64,000 nucleotides of DNA from Novisyntrophococcus fermenticellae (GCF_018866245.1 NZ_CP076458.1:2108001-2172000); one strand, 5' to 3'. Shown: positions 41,873 through 51,075, numbered from the stretch's first letter. Made by a program: numbers and translations. The notes: generated by a model from the letters alone, not told the origin.

Positions 41873-42628
41873 ATGAATCAAAAAAATCCCATACAAGTGG
41901 CTGACCGACTGTTTGTAACACTGGAGACCCTGGCCAGAACCGGGCCTATGGCCCTGGCTGATCTCAGTCGCCAGCTTGAATTAAATAAAAGCACCACCCA
42001 CCGTCTCCTATCGTCTCTGATTTATATGGGTTATGCAAAACAGGATCCGGACAGTCAGAAATATGATCTTTCATTGAAAATTTTAAATCTCTCCAACCTG
42101 TTGCTCGGCCGGATGGACATTCTGGAACAGGTACGCCCTTATCTGAAAAATCTTTCACAGAAGACCGGAGAGACCGTACATCTTGTTCAACTGGATGGAA
42201 TAGATGCCGTATACATCTATAAGGAAGAATCGTATCAGAATTCGGTCCGCATGTTCTCAAGGGTTGGAAACAGGATTCCCCTCTATTGTTCCGGCGTGGG
42301 CAAGGCAATTGCAGCGGATATGGAGGAAAGCCAGATCCATGCACTCTGGGAGGCCAGTGACATTCAAAAACTGACACCCCATACGATTACAGATTATTCT
42401 GTATTTCTGGAACGATTAGATAAAGTTCGAAAAGATGGATTTGCCCTGGATGATGAAGAAAATGAAGTGGGGGTGAGGTGCATCGCAGTCAGCATTCCGG
42501 ATTACAGCGGACATCCCAAATATGCATTTTCCATATCGGCACCCATAGCACGTATGACGGACGAGCGCATTGCGGAGGTGTCCCAAATCATTTTAAAAGT
42601 CAAAGATAAAATAGTAAATGATTTATAA
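41873..42628 (+). CDS. IclR-family regulator, probably of KDG catabolism
   Basis: The N-terminal winged helix (LADLSRQLELNKSTTHRLLSSL...YDLS) is joined to a C-terminal IclR effector domain (residues about 75-250; TGETVHLVQLDGIDAVYIYKEES, PLYCSGVGKA, GVRCIAVSIPD). The length of 251 aa is normal. It is divergent from kdgA-kdgK with a palindromic site between, so it most likely senses KDG or a related keto-acid and controls that operon (KdgR-like; inference). I start at the ATG at 41873, with AGGA seven bases upstream; the ATG two codons earlier is too close to it. Confidence 0.88.
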   Translation: MNQKNPIQVADRLFVTLETLARTGPMALADLSRQLELNKSTTHRLLSSLIYMGYAKQDPDSQKYDLSLKILNLSNLLLGRMDILEQVRPYLKNLSQKTGETVHLVQLDGIDAVYIYKEESYQNSVRMFSRVGNRIPLYCSGVGKAIAADMEESQIHALWEASDIQKLTPHTITDYSVFLERLDKVRKDGFALDDEENEVGVRCIAVSIPDYSGHPKYAFSISAPIARMTDERIAEVSQIILKVKDKIVNDL

Positions 42629-42643
42629 AAAATAATTTATAGA

Positions 42644-42696
42644 AAATACTCTCCCGGAAAGAGCTTTCACAAAACTTTCCGGCCGGGAGAGTATTT
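42644..42696. terminator. Bidirectional terminator between iclR-like gene and aldose epimerase
   Basis: AATACTCTCCCGG / CCGGGAGAGTATT with an inner AAAG/CTTT stem; T-rich on the plus-strand exit and A-rich before it, so it can stop both convergent genes. Confidence 0.85.
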
Positions 42697-42699
42697 ATA

Positions 42700-43575
42700 T
42701 CAGCGTATCTCGATACTCCAATTATTTACATAAGTTTTCTCGGGCTCCAGTGATACAAGATTATCCTGGCTGGTAAATTCCTCCACGATTCCCTGTCTGG
42801 ACGGTAAGGATGACCATGGCTCCAGACAGACATACGGCGCTTCTGTTTTCGGCGCATGCCATATGCCAAAATAAGGAAGTTCAGGAAAGTCCAGCCGGAC
42901 AGTCAATCCACCCTTTTTACATCTTAGTTCCACAGAGCTTCCGGCATCTTTCAATACAATCGCATCCTCATGAAACAATTCATGCTTAAGCTCCAGATAT
43001 TTCCCTTCGTTCAGCTTAAACGGGGCTTCTGTTCCATCTACAAAACATGCCTCTGAAAATCCAACTCTTAATGGATGAATCCCTTCTTCAAACTCCAGGT
43101 AATAGTCGGTGAATTCTGCCCCTGCTTGATTTGGTACACAAAATCCCGGATGTCCGCCCACCCCGAAATACATCTTATCCTGATCTCTGTTTACAACCTC
43201 ATAGCTGATGTTAATTTTTGCATCTTCTAACTGATAATGAACCATGTATGTGAATTCGAATGGATATTCTCTTCTGGTTTCATCATCACTGTCCAGACGA
43301 AAGGTTATGAAATCTCTCCCCTGGTCCTCCACAGTCAGCTGCTTCTTCTTTATGAAGCCGTGAATATCCATATGATATTCTTTCCCTTTATAGGTATAAC
43401 TCTTGTTTGTCATCCTTCCTATATATGGAAAGAGATTCGGAGCCTGACCGTCCCAGAACTTCTCATCTCCCTGCCACAGATACTCCGAATCATCCGCTGT
43501 CTTTAAGGAGCAAAGCTCCCCACCCAGGGATTGAATTTCCACCGAAAGTTTATCATTACAAAGCTGATATCTCAT
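42700..43575 (-). CDS. Aldose 1-epimerase family protein
   Basis: Galactose-mutarotase-like beta-sandwich protein of the LacX/YihR type. It has GGELCSLKTADDSEYLWQGD near 17-36, LFPYIGRM near 48, DIHGFIKKK near 66, GVGGHPGFCVP near 140 (catalytic His) and PYVCLEPW near 245 with the Glu. Presumed to interconvert alpha and beta anomers of a sugar; substrate unknown. I start at the ATG at 43573-43575 with GGAG seven bases upstream, giving 291 aa. It is monocistronic and convergent with the IclR gene. Confidence 0.86.
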   Translation of the reverse strand: MRYQLCNDKLSVEIQSLGGELCSLKTADDSEYLWQGDEKFWDGQAPNLFPYIGRMTNKSYTYKGKEYHMDIHGFIKKKQLTVEDQGRDFITFRLDSDDETRREYPFEFTYMVHYQLEDAKINISYEVVNRDQDKMYFGVGGHPGFCVPNQAGAEFTDYYLEFEEGIHPLRVGFSEACFVDGTEAPFKLNEGKYLELKHELFHEDAIVLKDAGSSVELRCKKGGLTVRLDFPELPYFGIWHAPKTEAPYVCLEPWSSLPSRQGIVEEFTSQDNLVSLEPEKTYVNNWSIEIR

Positions 43576-43666
43576 CCTTCTTCTCCATTTCATGTATACA
43601 TAGGTATTTTTTCCCGATAAGTTTAACATAATATCTGCATTCTTTCAATCTTCTCTGTTACTTCTC

Positions 43667-43695
43667 TTGCTTTTTCGCCTTCTATTTGTTACAGT
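43667..43695 (+). promoter_or_regulatory. Possible nagB promoter
   Basis: -35 TTGCTT (43667-43672), 17-base spacer, -10 TACAGT (43690-43695). The leader then holds an imperfect hairpin GTTCAGCCA / TGGCCGAAC (43708-43741). Confidence 0.4.
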
Positions 43696-43778
43696 ATTTT
43701 AGTAATCGTTCAGCCATGCAGCATCGGGCTGTTGGCCGAACTGTCACGTATTTTATGATACATGGAAAGGTGAATACT

Positions 43779-44507
43779 ATGCTTAGAGTTTTAGAAGGAA
43801 AAGATTACAATGATATGAGCCGGATTGCTGCCAATATGATCTTTGCTCAGATAACCCTGCAGCCCGGCTGTGTGCTTGGTCTTGCAACAGGCTCTACTCC
43901 GATTGGCACCTATAATCATTTGGTAGAATGCTATAAAAAAGGGGATTTGGACTTCTCTCAGGTAACATCGGTAAATCTGGATGAATACCGGGGACTGAAT
44001 GGAACGAATGATCAAAGCTATCGTTATTTCATGAATGAACATCTGTTTCATCATGTCAATATCAAACCGGAAAATACACATGTGCCGGATGGAACAAATC
44101 CTGATGCGGTAAAAGAATGTGGACGTTATGATCAGCTGATTGAGACTCTGGGCGGGGTTGACCTGCAGCTCCTGGGACTTGGTAATAATGGGCATATCGG
44201 GTTTAACGAGCCAGATGACAATTTTGAAAAAGGTACCCACTGTGTGAATCTGACAGAAAGCACAATAAAAGCCAATTCCCGCTTCTTCAGCTCTATGGAG
44301 GAAGTTCCGACACAGGCCTATACGATGGGAATTGGCAATATCCTTCAGGCGAAAAAAATTCTGCTTATCGTCAGCGGAACGGCAAAGGCAGATATTGTCA
44401 GAGAAACATTTACAGGTCCCATAACCCCCCGGGTGCCGGCCTCTATTCTTCAGCTCCACAAGGATGTGATACTTGTAGGTGATAAAGCCGCTCTTTCCAA
44501 ACTATAA
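43779..44507 (+). CDS. nagB: Glucosamine-6-phosphate deaminase
   Basis: Converts glucosamine-6-P to fructose-6-P and ammonia, last step of amino-sugar catabolism. Family blocks: LGLATGSTPIGTYNHL near 32-47, VNLDEYRGL near 66-74 (catalytic Asp), LLGLGNNGHIGFNEP near 126-140, and MGIGNILQAKKIL near 191. The length of 242 aa is typical of the short form without the allosteric tail. I start at the ATG at 43779 after AAAGGTGA; earlier in-frame ATGs lack ribosome sites. nagA is not adjacent; instead an efflux system follows after 23 bases without a terminator. Confidence 0.95.
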   Translation: MLRVLEGKDYNDMSRIAANMIFAQITLQPGCVLGLATGSTPIGTYNHLVECYKKGDLDFSQVTSVNLDEYRGLNGTNDQSYRYFMNEHLFHHVNIKPENTHVPDGTNPDAVKECGRYDQLIETLGGVDLQLLGLGNNGHIGFNEPDDNFEKGTHCVNLTESTIKANSRFFSSMEEVPTQAYTMGIGNILQAKKILLIVSGTAKADIVRETFTGPITPRVPASILQLHKDVILVGDKAALSKL

Positions 44508-44530
44508 TTCTATAGAATAAGAGGAAAACA

Positions 44531-45223
44531 ATGATGCCTTCATTGATACATATGAATCAGATCTATAAAATCTATAATCCCGGGGAGAATGAAGTCAGAG
44601 CACTGGATGGTGTGAGTCTTGATATTCAGGAGGGAGAATTCGTCGCCATCATCGGTCATTCCGGTTCGGGTAAATCGACATTGATGAATATGATCGGATG
44701 CCTGGATGAACCTACATCCGGCACCTATTATCTCCACGGAAAGAATGTGCTTGGTATGTCTGATAACGAGCAGTCAGAGGTACGTAATGAGGAACTCGGA
44801 TTTATCTTCCAGGGATTTAATCTGATTCCTAATCTGGATGCCCTTGGAAATGTGGAGCTTCCGCTGATTTACCGGGGACTGGACCGGAAGAAGCGCAGGG
44901 ATTTAGCCCGATATGCCCTGAATCAGGTGGGATTATCTTCACGAATGTCCCACAAACCATCAGAGATGTCAGGCGGTCAGCAGCAGCGGGTGGCGGTAGC
45001 CCGTGCCATTGCTGCAAGACCTCCCGTGATACTTGCCGATGAACCCACAGGAAATCTGGATTCTCATTCGACAGATGAAATCATGAGCATTCTGAAAAAC
45101 CTGCATGCAGCGGGCAAAACCGTCATTATTATTACTCATGATCCGGATATCGCCGAACAGGCTCACCGCATAATTGCAATCAGCGACGGAAAAATCATTA
45201 AGGACACTCGTACAGCATTGTGA
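44531..45223 (+). CDS. ABC transporter ATP-binding protein, MacB/LolD type
   Basis: A 230-aa ATPase. It has Walker A GHSGSGKS near 43-50, Q-loop region EELGFIFQGFNL near 87-98, signature MSGGQQQRVAVARA near 143-156, Walker B VILADEPTGNLD near 164-175 and H-loop TVIIITHD. This group pairs with FtsX-like permeases that act as mechanotransmitters, extruding peptides or toxic compounds with an adaptor. The genes downstream supply exactly those partners. GAGG is six bases before the ATG. Confidence 0.92.
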   Translation: MMPSLIHMNQIYKIYNPGENEVRALDGVSLDIQEGEFVAIIGHSGSGKSTLMNMIGCLDEPTSGTYYLHGKNVLGMSDNEQSEVRNEELGFIFQGFNLIPNLDALGNVELPLIYRGLDRKKRRDLARYALNQVGLSSRMSHKPSEMSGGQQQRVAVARAIAARPPVILADEPTGNLDSHSTDEIMSILKNLHAAGKTVIIITHDPDIAEQAHRIIAISDGKIIKDTRTAL

Positions 45224-45243
45224 AAGACAAGAGGAAATCGAAC

Positions 45244-46959
45244 ATGAATCAAGAAGAAATGAATATGACAGAACCACCGGAGGAACTACAAATTGATACT
45301 GACGGCCTTGAATTACCTTCTGCGGCAAAGAAAAAAAAGAAGCTTCCGGGATGGGTAATCCTTCCCGTCATCGGTGTACTGGCACTGGCCGGGGTTCTTT
45401 TGTCTCTGGTTTTAAAACCTGCCAAAGCTCCGGCCACACTTACTGTCGTCTCTGTAAAGAAAGGAGATGTGGCAGAAGAATATACGACTTCAGGCACTGT
45501 GGAAAGTGAATCCAAAAAAACATTCTTTTCTCCTGTAAATGCCACTGTACAAAGCTTAAATGCCAAGGTAGGGCAAGCGGTAAAAGAGGGGGATCTGCTG
45601 CTTTCCTTTGACACCAGTGATCTGGAAATGAACAATCAACAATCTGAACTGAATCTTGAGGCAGCGAAGGCTGGAAATCAAAGTACGGTTGAACAGGCGG
45701 ATCAAAGCGCGTCTATAGCATCAAAAAATCAGGCTGCCATTAATGAGCAGATCTCAGGCACAAAAGAAAAAATCAAAGCAAAACAAGCGGAGGTTGATCA
45801 GCTCAATGCTGACGTCAAACAGGAACAAGGAAACATCTCCAGTGCCTATCAGGATTTTGAAAGCCAGAAAAAGCAAAAACAAGAAGAACTGGCTGCTTTA
45901 AAAGCAGAATGTGATGCCGCAAAGAGTAAGCTGGACAAAAACGCTGCCATCTTAAATAATCAGAATGCAGAATTGGAGTCAAAGCAGACAAAGCTGAATA
46001 ATTTTCCCTCTGACGGTTCTGATGAGAAGCGGCAGGAACTTATTGATGATATCATAAAATTACCTGATTTGATTGCGGAAACTAAAAATGCAGCAATTGA
46101 ATTACAGGCGGCATATGACAGTAAGCTCCAATCCTATAATAACGCTTTAAATGCTTACGCAAGTCTGTCATTTTCCGATGTATCAGGGACAGCTGTCCAG
46201 AAACTCGCTGCTGCTCAGACAGAGCTTTCTTCTTTGCAGGCTGCTCTGGAACAGCTGGAGACCAGCGCCGGATCTCCTTCCACCGCCAAAATCACTGACG
46301 GGCAGTACAAAAGTATGAAAATTCAGGAAAATCTGGCTGAACTGGCGAAATTATCCGCTGAAGAACTGGTAGAACTGGGTAAGCAGGGTATTCATGCCGA
46401 ATTCAATGGAATCGTCTCTGATGTCCAGACTGCCGAAGGCACGGCCGCCATGCAGGGCGGAGCACTCTTTACCCTGGTCAGCAATACGGAGGTAAGCGTA
46501 AGGCTGGAAGTACCCTCCAATGACTTCGACAAACTGAAAGCTGGCAGCAAAGCCACCATTAAAATCGGAGACAACACCTACCGGGGCACCCTGACTTCTA
46601 TCGATAAAATTGCTACCACAAATCTGAAAGGGAACCCGGTTATCGGTGCCGAAGTACATATCGACAATCCGGATGAAAATATCTATATCGGTGTATCCTC
46701 CAAAGTTACGTTATCCGTGGCCGAATCAAAGGATGTGCTCTGCCTTTCCAACGAAGTTGTGAATACAGGCACCGATGGGGATTTTGTCTATGTTATCCGG
46801 GATGGTAGAGTAAAAAAGCAGATGGTGGAACTGGGTATAGCTTCCAACTCCGTGGTTGAGATTAAAGGGGGATTAAAGGAAGGTGACGAAGTCATCACTG
46901 ATGTGACCAGTTCACTGGAAGAAGGTATGACGGCCATTGGCGTGGCGGATTCCAAATAA
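45244..46959 (+). CDS. Efflux adaptor (HlyD/MacA-like membrane fusion protein)
   Basis: A 571-aa protein with a cytoplasmic N-terminus, one membrane helix near residues 38-60 (LPGWVILPVIGVLALAGVLL), then lipoyl-like halves split by a long coiled coil (about 130-390, rich in Glu, Lys, Gln and Ala), followed by beta-barrel and membrane-proximal domains (SVRLEVPSNDFDKLKAGSKATIKIG; GLKEGDEVIT). In a Gram-positive it would dock on the MacB-like permease and span the wall. It overlaps nothing: I start at the ATG at 45244, with GAGG nine bases upstream. The coiled coil is unusually long. Confidence 0.9.
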   Translation: MNQEEMNMTEPPEELQIDTDGLELPSAAKKKKKLPGWVILPVIGVLALAGVLLSLVLKPAKAPATLTVVSVKKGDVAEEYTTSGTVESESKKTFFSPVNATVQSLNAKVGQAVKEGDLLLSFDTSDLEMNNQQSELNLEAAKAGNQSTVEQADQSASIASKNQAAINEQISGTKEKIKAKQAEVDQLNADVKQEQGNISSAYQDFESQKKQKQEELAALKAECDAAKSKLDKNAAILNNQNAELESKQTKLNNFPSDGSDEKRQELIDDIIKLPDLIAETKNAAIELQAAYDSKLQSYNNALNAYASLSFSDVSGTAVQKLAAAQTELSSLQAALEQLETSAGSPSTAKITDGQYKSMKIQENLAELAKLSAEELVELGKQGIHAEFNGIVSDVQTAEGTAAMQGGALFTLVSNTEVSVRLEVPSNDFDKLKAGSKATIKIGDNTYRGTLTSIDKIATTNLKGNPVIGAEVHIDNPDENIYIGVSSKVTLSVAESKDVLCLSNEVVNTGTDGDFVYVIRDGRVKKQMVELGIASNSVVEIKGGLKEGDEVITDVTSSLEEGMTAIGVADSK

Positions 46960-46973
46960 GAAAGGACAGGGAT

Positions 46974-48212
46974 ATGGGACAATTTTGGGAATACGTAAAG
47001 ATGGCTTTGTATAATATCCGTTCGAATAAAGGCCGCTCCTTTCTTACTATGTTAGGCATCATCATCGGTATCGCATCCGTAATCGCCATCGTTTCCATAG
47101 GAAGCGGCCTGAAAGCAGATGTTATGTCCAACAGTGAAATTAAGACAGCGGAAGTCGTGGTAAACAGTAATGAAGTCAATTATACCTCTATCATAACCCC
47201 GGAGGATGTAGAGGCTGTCCAGAACAGACTGCGGGACATTTCTCCGGGGGTTGTGGCACAGTCTACGGGCTATGGTTCTGTTTCCACTCGCAAGGGAGAC
47301 TTTGAAGCCTATATTACCTTAACTTTTCCTACAGCCGTCAACGATCCGAATATGAAAAAGGTAGTAAAAGGCTCCTACTGGAACCAGGATAACCTGCAGA
47401 ATGCAGATCCTGTCTGTGTTTTGGACAGAGCCAGTGCATTATATCTGTTCGGTACCGATGATATTATAGGAATGGATATGGAAATTTCGGTAGAGAATAC
47501 CTTACAGACTGTTCGAATCACAGGGGTTCGTGACTCTGACCCTGATACTATGGCCGCAAATGAACAGGCCATGACCATGTTTGGCATGCAGATGCCGGTT
47601 TATCTGGAAATGCCATATACGGTATCAGAGCTCTGGGGAAACCCTATTGAGAATTTTTCCGGAATAACTGCTTATCTGAACTCCAGTGAAGACAGCAATG
47701 CAGTGACAAAAGAAACAATTCAGACCCTTACCTCCCGTCATATCGGAGAGGGCGATAATCTGTTCATCAAACAGAATATGATGGAGCAGCTCACAGAGAC
47801 CATGGGGACTGTCCTGGACGCGGTTACTGCCTTCATTGCACTTGTAGCCGGAATCTCTCTGCTGGTGGGCGGTATCGGTGTTATGAATATCATGTTGGTA
47901 TCCGTAACGGAGCGCACCCGCGAGATTGGAATACGAAAAGCACTTGGGGCAAAGACTTCATCTATCATCGCCCAGTTTTTATGCGAATCCGCCATCATCT
48001 CAGGAATCGGGGGGATTATCGGTATTATCCTGGGTGCAGGAATCTCTTATCTGATTTCTGCACTGAAAATCGCAGGGCTTTCCGCCAGGCTATCGCCTTT
48101 AGCTATTGTACTGACCACCTGCTTTTCCTGCGGTGTGGGAATCATCTTTGGTATCTATCCTGCCCGTAAGGCTGCGCATATGCGTCCGATTGAAGCTCTT
48201 CGGCAGATGTAA
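46974..48212 (+). CDS. ABC transporter permease, MacB/FtsX family
   Basis: A 412-aa permease with one N-terminal membrane helix (TMLGIIIGIASVIAIVSIGSGL), a large extracytoplasmic MacB-PCD domain (about 50-275), then three C-terminal helices including ISLLVGGIGVMNIMLVSVTERTREIGIRKALGAK, the family signature. Works with the ATPase and adaptor just upstream as a tripartite-like exporter. Spacing of 14 bases to the adaptor supports an operon. The substrate is unknown. Confidence 0.93.
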   Translation: MGQFWEYVKMALYNIRSNKGRSFLTMLGIIIGIASVIAIVSIGSGLKADVMSNSEIKTAEVVVNSNEVNYTSIITPEDVEAVQNRLRDISPGVVAQSTGYGSVSTRKGDFEAYITLTFPTAVNDPNMKKVVKGSYWNQDNLQNADPVCVLDRASALYLFGTDDIIGMDMEISVENTLQTVRITGVRDSDPDTMAANEQAMTMFGMQMPVYLEMPYTVSELWGNPIENFSGITAYLNSSEDSNAVTKETIQTLTSRHIGEGDNLFIKQNMMEQLTETMGTVLDAVTAFIALVAGISLLVGGIGVMNIMLVSVTERTREIGIRKALGAKTSSIIAQFLCESAIISGIGGIIGIILGAGISYLISALKIAGLSARLSPLAIVLTTCFSCGVGIIFGIYPARKAAHMRPIEALRQM

Positions 48213-48275
48213 CTATTAAACCTGTTACAGCCCGGTATCGATTCGAAGCTGTAACTAAAATGAGGAGGAAATTTT

Positions 48276-48680
48276 ATGTTCAAACCAAAAACTCTACTGA
48301 AAGTCGTATCAATTCTGTTGATTATCCTGGGTGCTCTGGGTCTGATAGGCCTTGTTCTGGGATTTTTCGGCGCATCAGTCATCAACAGCAGCTCAGATCC
48401 CGCCGTAACACAGACTATGAAGGACACCGTAAATGCAGCCTATACCCCACTCAATCTGACTCTGGGTGTGGCTTCATCACTGATCATGATCCTGTCCGGC
48501 ATTTTAGGGTTAATTGGAAAAAGCTTTAAGGCCGCTTTGATTGTTATGGTAATCTACACCGTTTACCTGATTGCAGATATCGCAATCAATATTCCGACCC
48601 TGGGCTTCAATCCTGTGAGCATGATCAATTTTATACTCCCGGTTCTGTATTTCTGGGGACTATACCAATCTCAGGAATAA
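48276..48680 (+). CDS. Small four-helix membrane protein, unknown function
   Basis: A 134-aa protein with four predicted membrane helices (about 8-37, 62-84, 88-112, 115-131) and short loops; the first extracellular loop is polar (NSSSDPAVTQTMKDTVN). No known domain is recognised. GAGGAGG lies seven bases before the ATG. It sits 63 bases after the MacB-like permease with no terminator between, and a strong terminator follows, so it is probably the last gene of the efflux operon and might modulate it (inference). Confidence 0.75.
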   Translation: MFKPKTLLKVVSILLIILGALGLIGLVLGFFGASVINSSSDPAVTQTMKDTVNAAYTPLNLTLGVASSLIMILSGILGLIGKSFKAALIVMVIYTVYLIADIAINIPTLGFNPVSMINFILPVLYFWGLYQSQE

Positions 48681-48693
48681 GATATAAGGATAT

Positions 48694-48744
48694 GATTATA
48701 CCGCAGTCTTTGGAGTTTTCAGAGACTGCGGTATAATCATTCTT
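48694..48744. terminator. Bidirectional terminator between efflux operon and glf
   Basis: GATTATACCGCAGTCT pairs perfectly with AGACTGCGGTATAATC (16 bp). Confidence 0.88.
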
Positions 48745-48751
48745 AACAGTT

Positions 48752-49849
48752 CTACAGCTCTTTTTCTGTGGTCTTAAGTGCGGCAGTTATCACCTTATCC
48801 ATATCATAATACTTATAATTCCCCAAGCGGCCGCCAAAAAACACGTGCTTCTCATTTTCTGCCAGTTCCTGATATTTCGCAAATAACGCATTATTTTTTT
48901 CATCATTCACCGGATAATATGGTTCCATGCCCACCTTCCACTCGGAGGAATACTCTCTGGAAATGACTGTCTTCGGCTGATTCCCAAATTCAAAATGTTT
49001 ATGTTCGATAATCCTGGTATAGGGAATCTCCCGCTCTGTATAATTGACTACTGCATTTCCCTGATAGTTGTCGCAATCCAGAACTTCGGTTTCAAATCGT
49101 ACAGAACGGTATTCCAGGGCCCCCAGCCGATAATCAAAGTAAGAGTCTATCATGCCGGTAAAGAGGATTCTTTCTGCTGTGTCAGGATTTTTTTTACTGA
49201 ACTCCCCATAATCGGTATTTGTAAGCACCGGAATCCCTTCCAGCATCTTTTCCACAATTCCGGTATAACCGCCTATTGGGATTCCCTGAAATCTGTCATT
49301 GAAATAGTTATTGTCATAAGTATAGCGGAAAGGCAGCCTTTTGATTATAAAAGCAGGCAGTTCCCTGCAATTCCTGCCCCACTGCTTCTCAGTATAGCCT
49401 TTAATAAGCTTCTCATAAACATCCCGGCCCGCCAGTGAAAGCGCCTGCTCCTCCAGATTTTTCGGTTCCGTTATCGCAAGCTCTGAAATCTGTTTTTCTA
49501 TGATTTCCTTTGCCTGCCGCGGAGTTCTGATATTCCACATCTTGCTGAATGTGTTCATATTAAACGGGAGATTATAAAGTTCGTTCTTATAAACAGCAAT
49601 TGGTGCGTTAATATAATGATTAAACTCTGCAAACTGATTCACATAATCCCATATTTTTTTGTTCGATGTGTGAAAAATATGGGCACCGTATTGATGGACG
49701 TTAATTCCTTCCATATTTTTCGTATAGATATTGCCGGCTACATGGTTTCTTTTATCAATGACAAGAACTGACTTTCCCTTTTTTTTAGCTTCATAAGCAA
49801 AAACAGCTCCAAACAGTCCCGCACCTACGATAAGATAATCATATTTCAT
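48752..49849 (-). CDS. glf: UDP-galactopyranose mutase
   Basis: Flavoenzyme that converts UDP-galactopyranose to UDP-galactofuranose for surface glycans. It has an N-terminal FAD-binding site YLIVGAGLFGAVFAYEA, RNHVAGNIYT near 36, HQYGAHIFHTS near 53, and RLPFRYTYDNNYF near 175. The length of 365 aa is typical. I start at the ATG at 49847-49849, with GAGGAGA six bases upstream. A weak extended -10 (TGATATACT, 49926-49934) may be its promoter. It stands alone; no galactofuranosyltransferase is nearby. Confidence 0.95.
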   Translation of the reverse strand: MKYDYLIVGAGLFGAVFAYEAKKKGKSVLVIDKRNHVAGNIYTKNMEGINVHQYGAHIFHTSNKKIWDYVNQFAEFNHYINAPIAVYKNELYNLPFNMNTFSKMWNIRTPRQAKEIIEKQISELAITEPKNLEEQALSLAGRDVYEKLIKGYTEKQWGRNCRELPAFIIKRLPFRYTYDNNYFNDRFQGIPIGGYTGIVEKMLEGIPVLTNTDYGEFSKKNPDTAERILFTGMIDSYFDYRLGALEYRSVRFETEVLDCDNYQGNAVVNYTEREIPYTRIIEHKHFEFGNQPKTVISREYSSEWKVGMEPYYPVNDEKNNALFAKYQELAENEKHVFFGGRLGNYKYYDMDKVITAALKTTEKEL

Positions 49850-49986
49850 TAAAATTCTCCTCAATTTTTGTTAAATTTACGCTGCCACTACCCTCTATCA
49901 ACGAATTTAAGATAGTGATGCTAATAGTATATCAGACTTTCCGGCTTAAGCCAAACCCTATCCGACAACAGTTTGAAAGATGGTTC

Positions 49987-50015
49987 TTGAATTTAACATT
50001 TTAGTGTGTTAATAT
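49987..50015 (+). promoter_or_regulatory. Promoter of the TrpR-like regulator
   Basis: -35 TTGAAT (49987-49992), 17-base spacer, -10 TAATAT (50010-50015), followed by the ribosome site AGGGGGT before the ATG at 50054. Confidence 0.7.
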
Positions 50016-50053
50016 ACAGATATCACTAAAAATCTTTAGGGGGTATCGACCTG

Positions 50054-50353
50054 ATGAGCAAGACGATTCATACGGAAGCGGTGGATCACCTTTTTGAGGC
50101 TGTCTTATGCCTGAAAAATAAAGAGGAATGCTATACCTTTTTCCAGGATGTCTGTACAATCAATGAGCTATTGTCTCTTTCCCAGCGTTTTGAAGTGGCA
50201 AAGATGCTGCGTGAAAAGAAGACCTATCTGGAAATTTCTGATAAAACAGGAGCATCTACTGCGACCATCAGCCGCGTTAACCGCTCCCTTACTTATGGAA
50301 ATGATGGGTACGAGATGGTATTTAACCGTCTGGAAGACAGTTCCAGACCATGA
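50054..50353 (+). CDS. TrpR-like DNA-binding protein, YerC/YecD family
   Basis: A 99-aa all-helical protein. The pattern LFEAVLCLKNKEECYTFFQDVCTINELLSLSQRFEVAKML followed by a helix-turn-helix TYLEISDKTGASTATISRVNRSL is that of the YerC/YecD branch of the TrpR superfamily, whose target is not firmly known. AGGGGGT lies nine bases before the ATG. It is monocistronic with its own promoter and a strong terminator. Confidence 0.9.
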   Translation: MSKTIHTEAVDHLFEAVLCLKNKEECYTFFQDVCTINELLSLSQRFEVAKMLREKKTYLEISDKTGASTATISRVNRSLTYGNDGYEMVFNRLEDSSRP

Positions 50354-50373
50354 AAGCATAGGATATACGCTCG

Positions 50374-50412
50374 AAGAGACTGCAGTTTCAGCTTTTGACT
50401 GCAGTCTCTTTC
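50374..50412 (+). terminator. Terminator after the TrpR-like gene
   Basis: AAGAGACTGCAGT pairs with ACTGCAGTCTCTT, then T-rich. A-rich on the other side, so it may also serve the convergent DUF1836 gene. Confidence 0.85.
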
Positions 50413-50419
50413 CATAGAA

Positions 50420-51040
50420 TTATTTTTCTTTTCCCTTTTCACTCTTCTCTTCCTTTTTTCCCAGACTGTCAATCATCTTTTCTATGATCTGTTTTTTTAT
50501 ATATACATCAAAGGCAAGCATGCAGATGAAAGAAAATGATTTTAAATATTCCCGTTCTTCTTCGGGAGCATCCTGGAAGGTTTCCTCCGATCGTTTATAG
50601 CGCCGGATTACATCCTGCTTCATCGCCTCAATCTGCTCTTTTTCGAGACTGAAAACCTCATCATAGACATCTGTTAAATTAAATTTCTCATCCGAATCAA
50701 AATATTTATCCGTAATCGGTTTCAACAAAGTCTGAATGTCCGTAATTGACAAAATGCTTTTAAAATAATAGATGAATATCAGCATCAGCATATGTTCCCG
50801 TGAATACTTTTTCTTCACCGGAGGAGGAAGAAGGTCATTCTTCGCGTAATTATTAATCATGGTTTTGGTCAGAATCTTATCTTCAGAATACCTCTTGGAA
50901 TGAATAAGCTGTGCGTCCATAAATGTTGTAACCTGGTCCATATATAAATCAATATTAGGAACTTCATCAGGTTTGATATAATCAATCCTCGATAAACTTT
51001 CCAATATGCTGTTCAGCATGTCCTTCGTATCTATAGTCAT
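50420..51040 (-). CDS. DUF1836 family protein
   Basis: A 206-aa protein. Its central part (TKTMINNYAKNDLLPPPVKKKYSREHMLMLIFIYYFKSILSITDIQTLL, about 58-106) is a MerR-like winged helix typical of DUF1836, a Clostridia family regarded as transcriptional regulators without an established target. The C-terminus is highly charged (KKEEKSEKGKEK). It is divergent from a DUF4364 gene; its promoter overlaps an imperfect palindrome that could be an autoregulatory site. Confidence 0.87.
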   Translation of the reverse strand: MTIDTKDMLNSILESLSRIDYIKPDEVPNIDLYMDQVTTFMDAQLIHSKRYSEDKILTKTMINNYAKNDLLPPPVKKKYSREHMLMLIFIYYFKSILSITDIQTLLKPITDKYFDSDEKFNLTDVYDEVFSLEKEQIEAMKQDVIRRYKRSEETFQDAPEEEREYLKSFSFICMLAFDVYIKKQIIEKMIDSLGKKEEKSEKGKEK

Positions 51041-51075
51041 CTTAATCCCTCTCTTGAAAAAACTACTATACTTAG

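Noticed and set aside
43732..43759. TTGGCC-16-TATGAT before nagB
   Set aside because: Would start transcription on the ribosome site; the TTGCTT-17-TACAGT alternative fits better.
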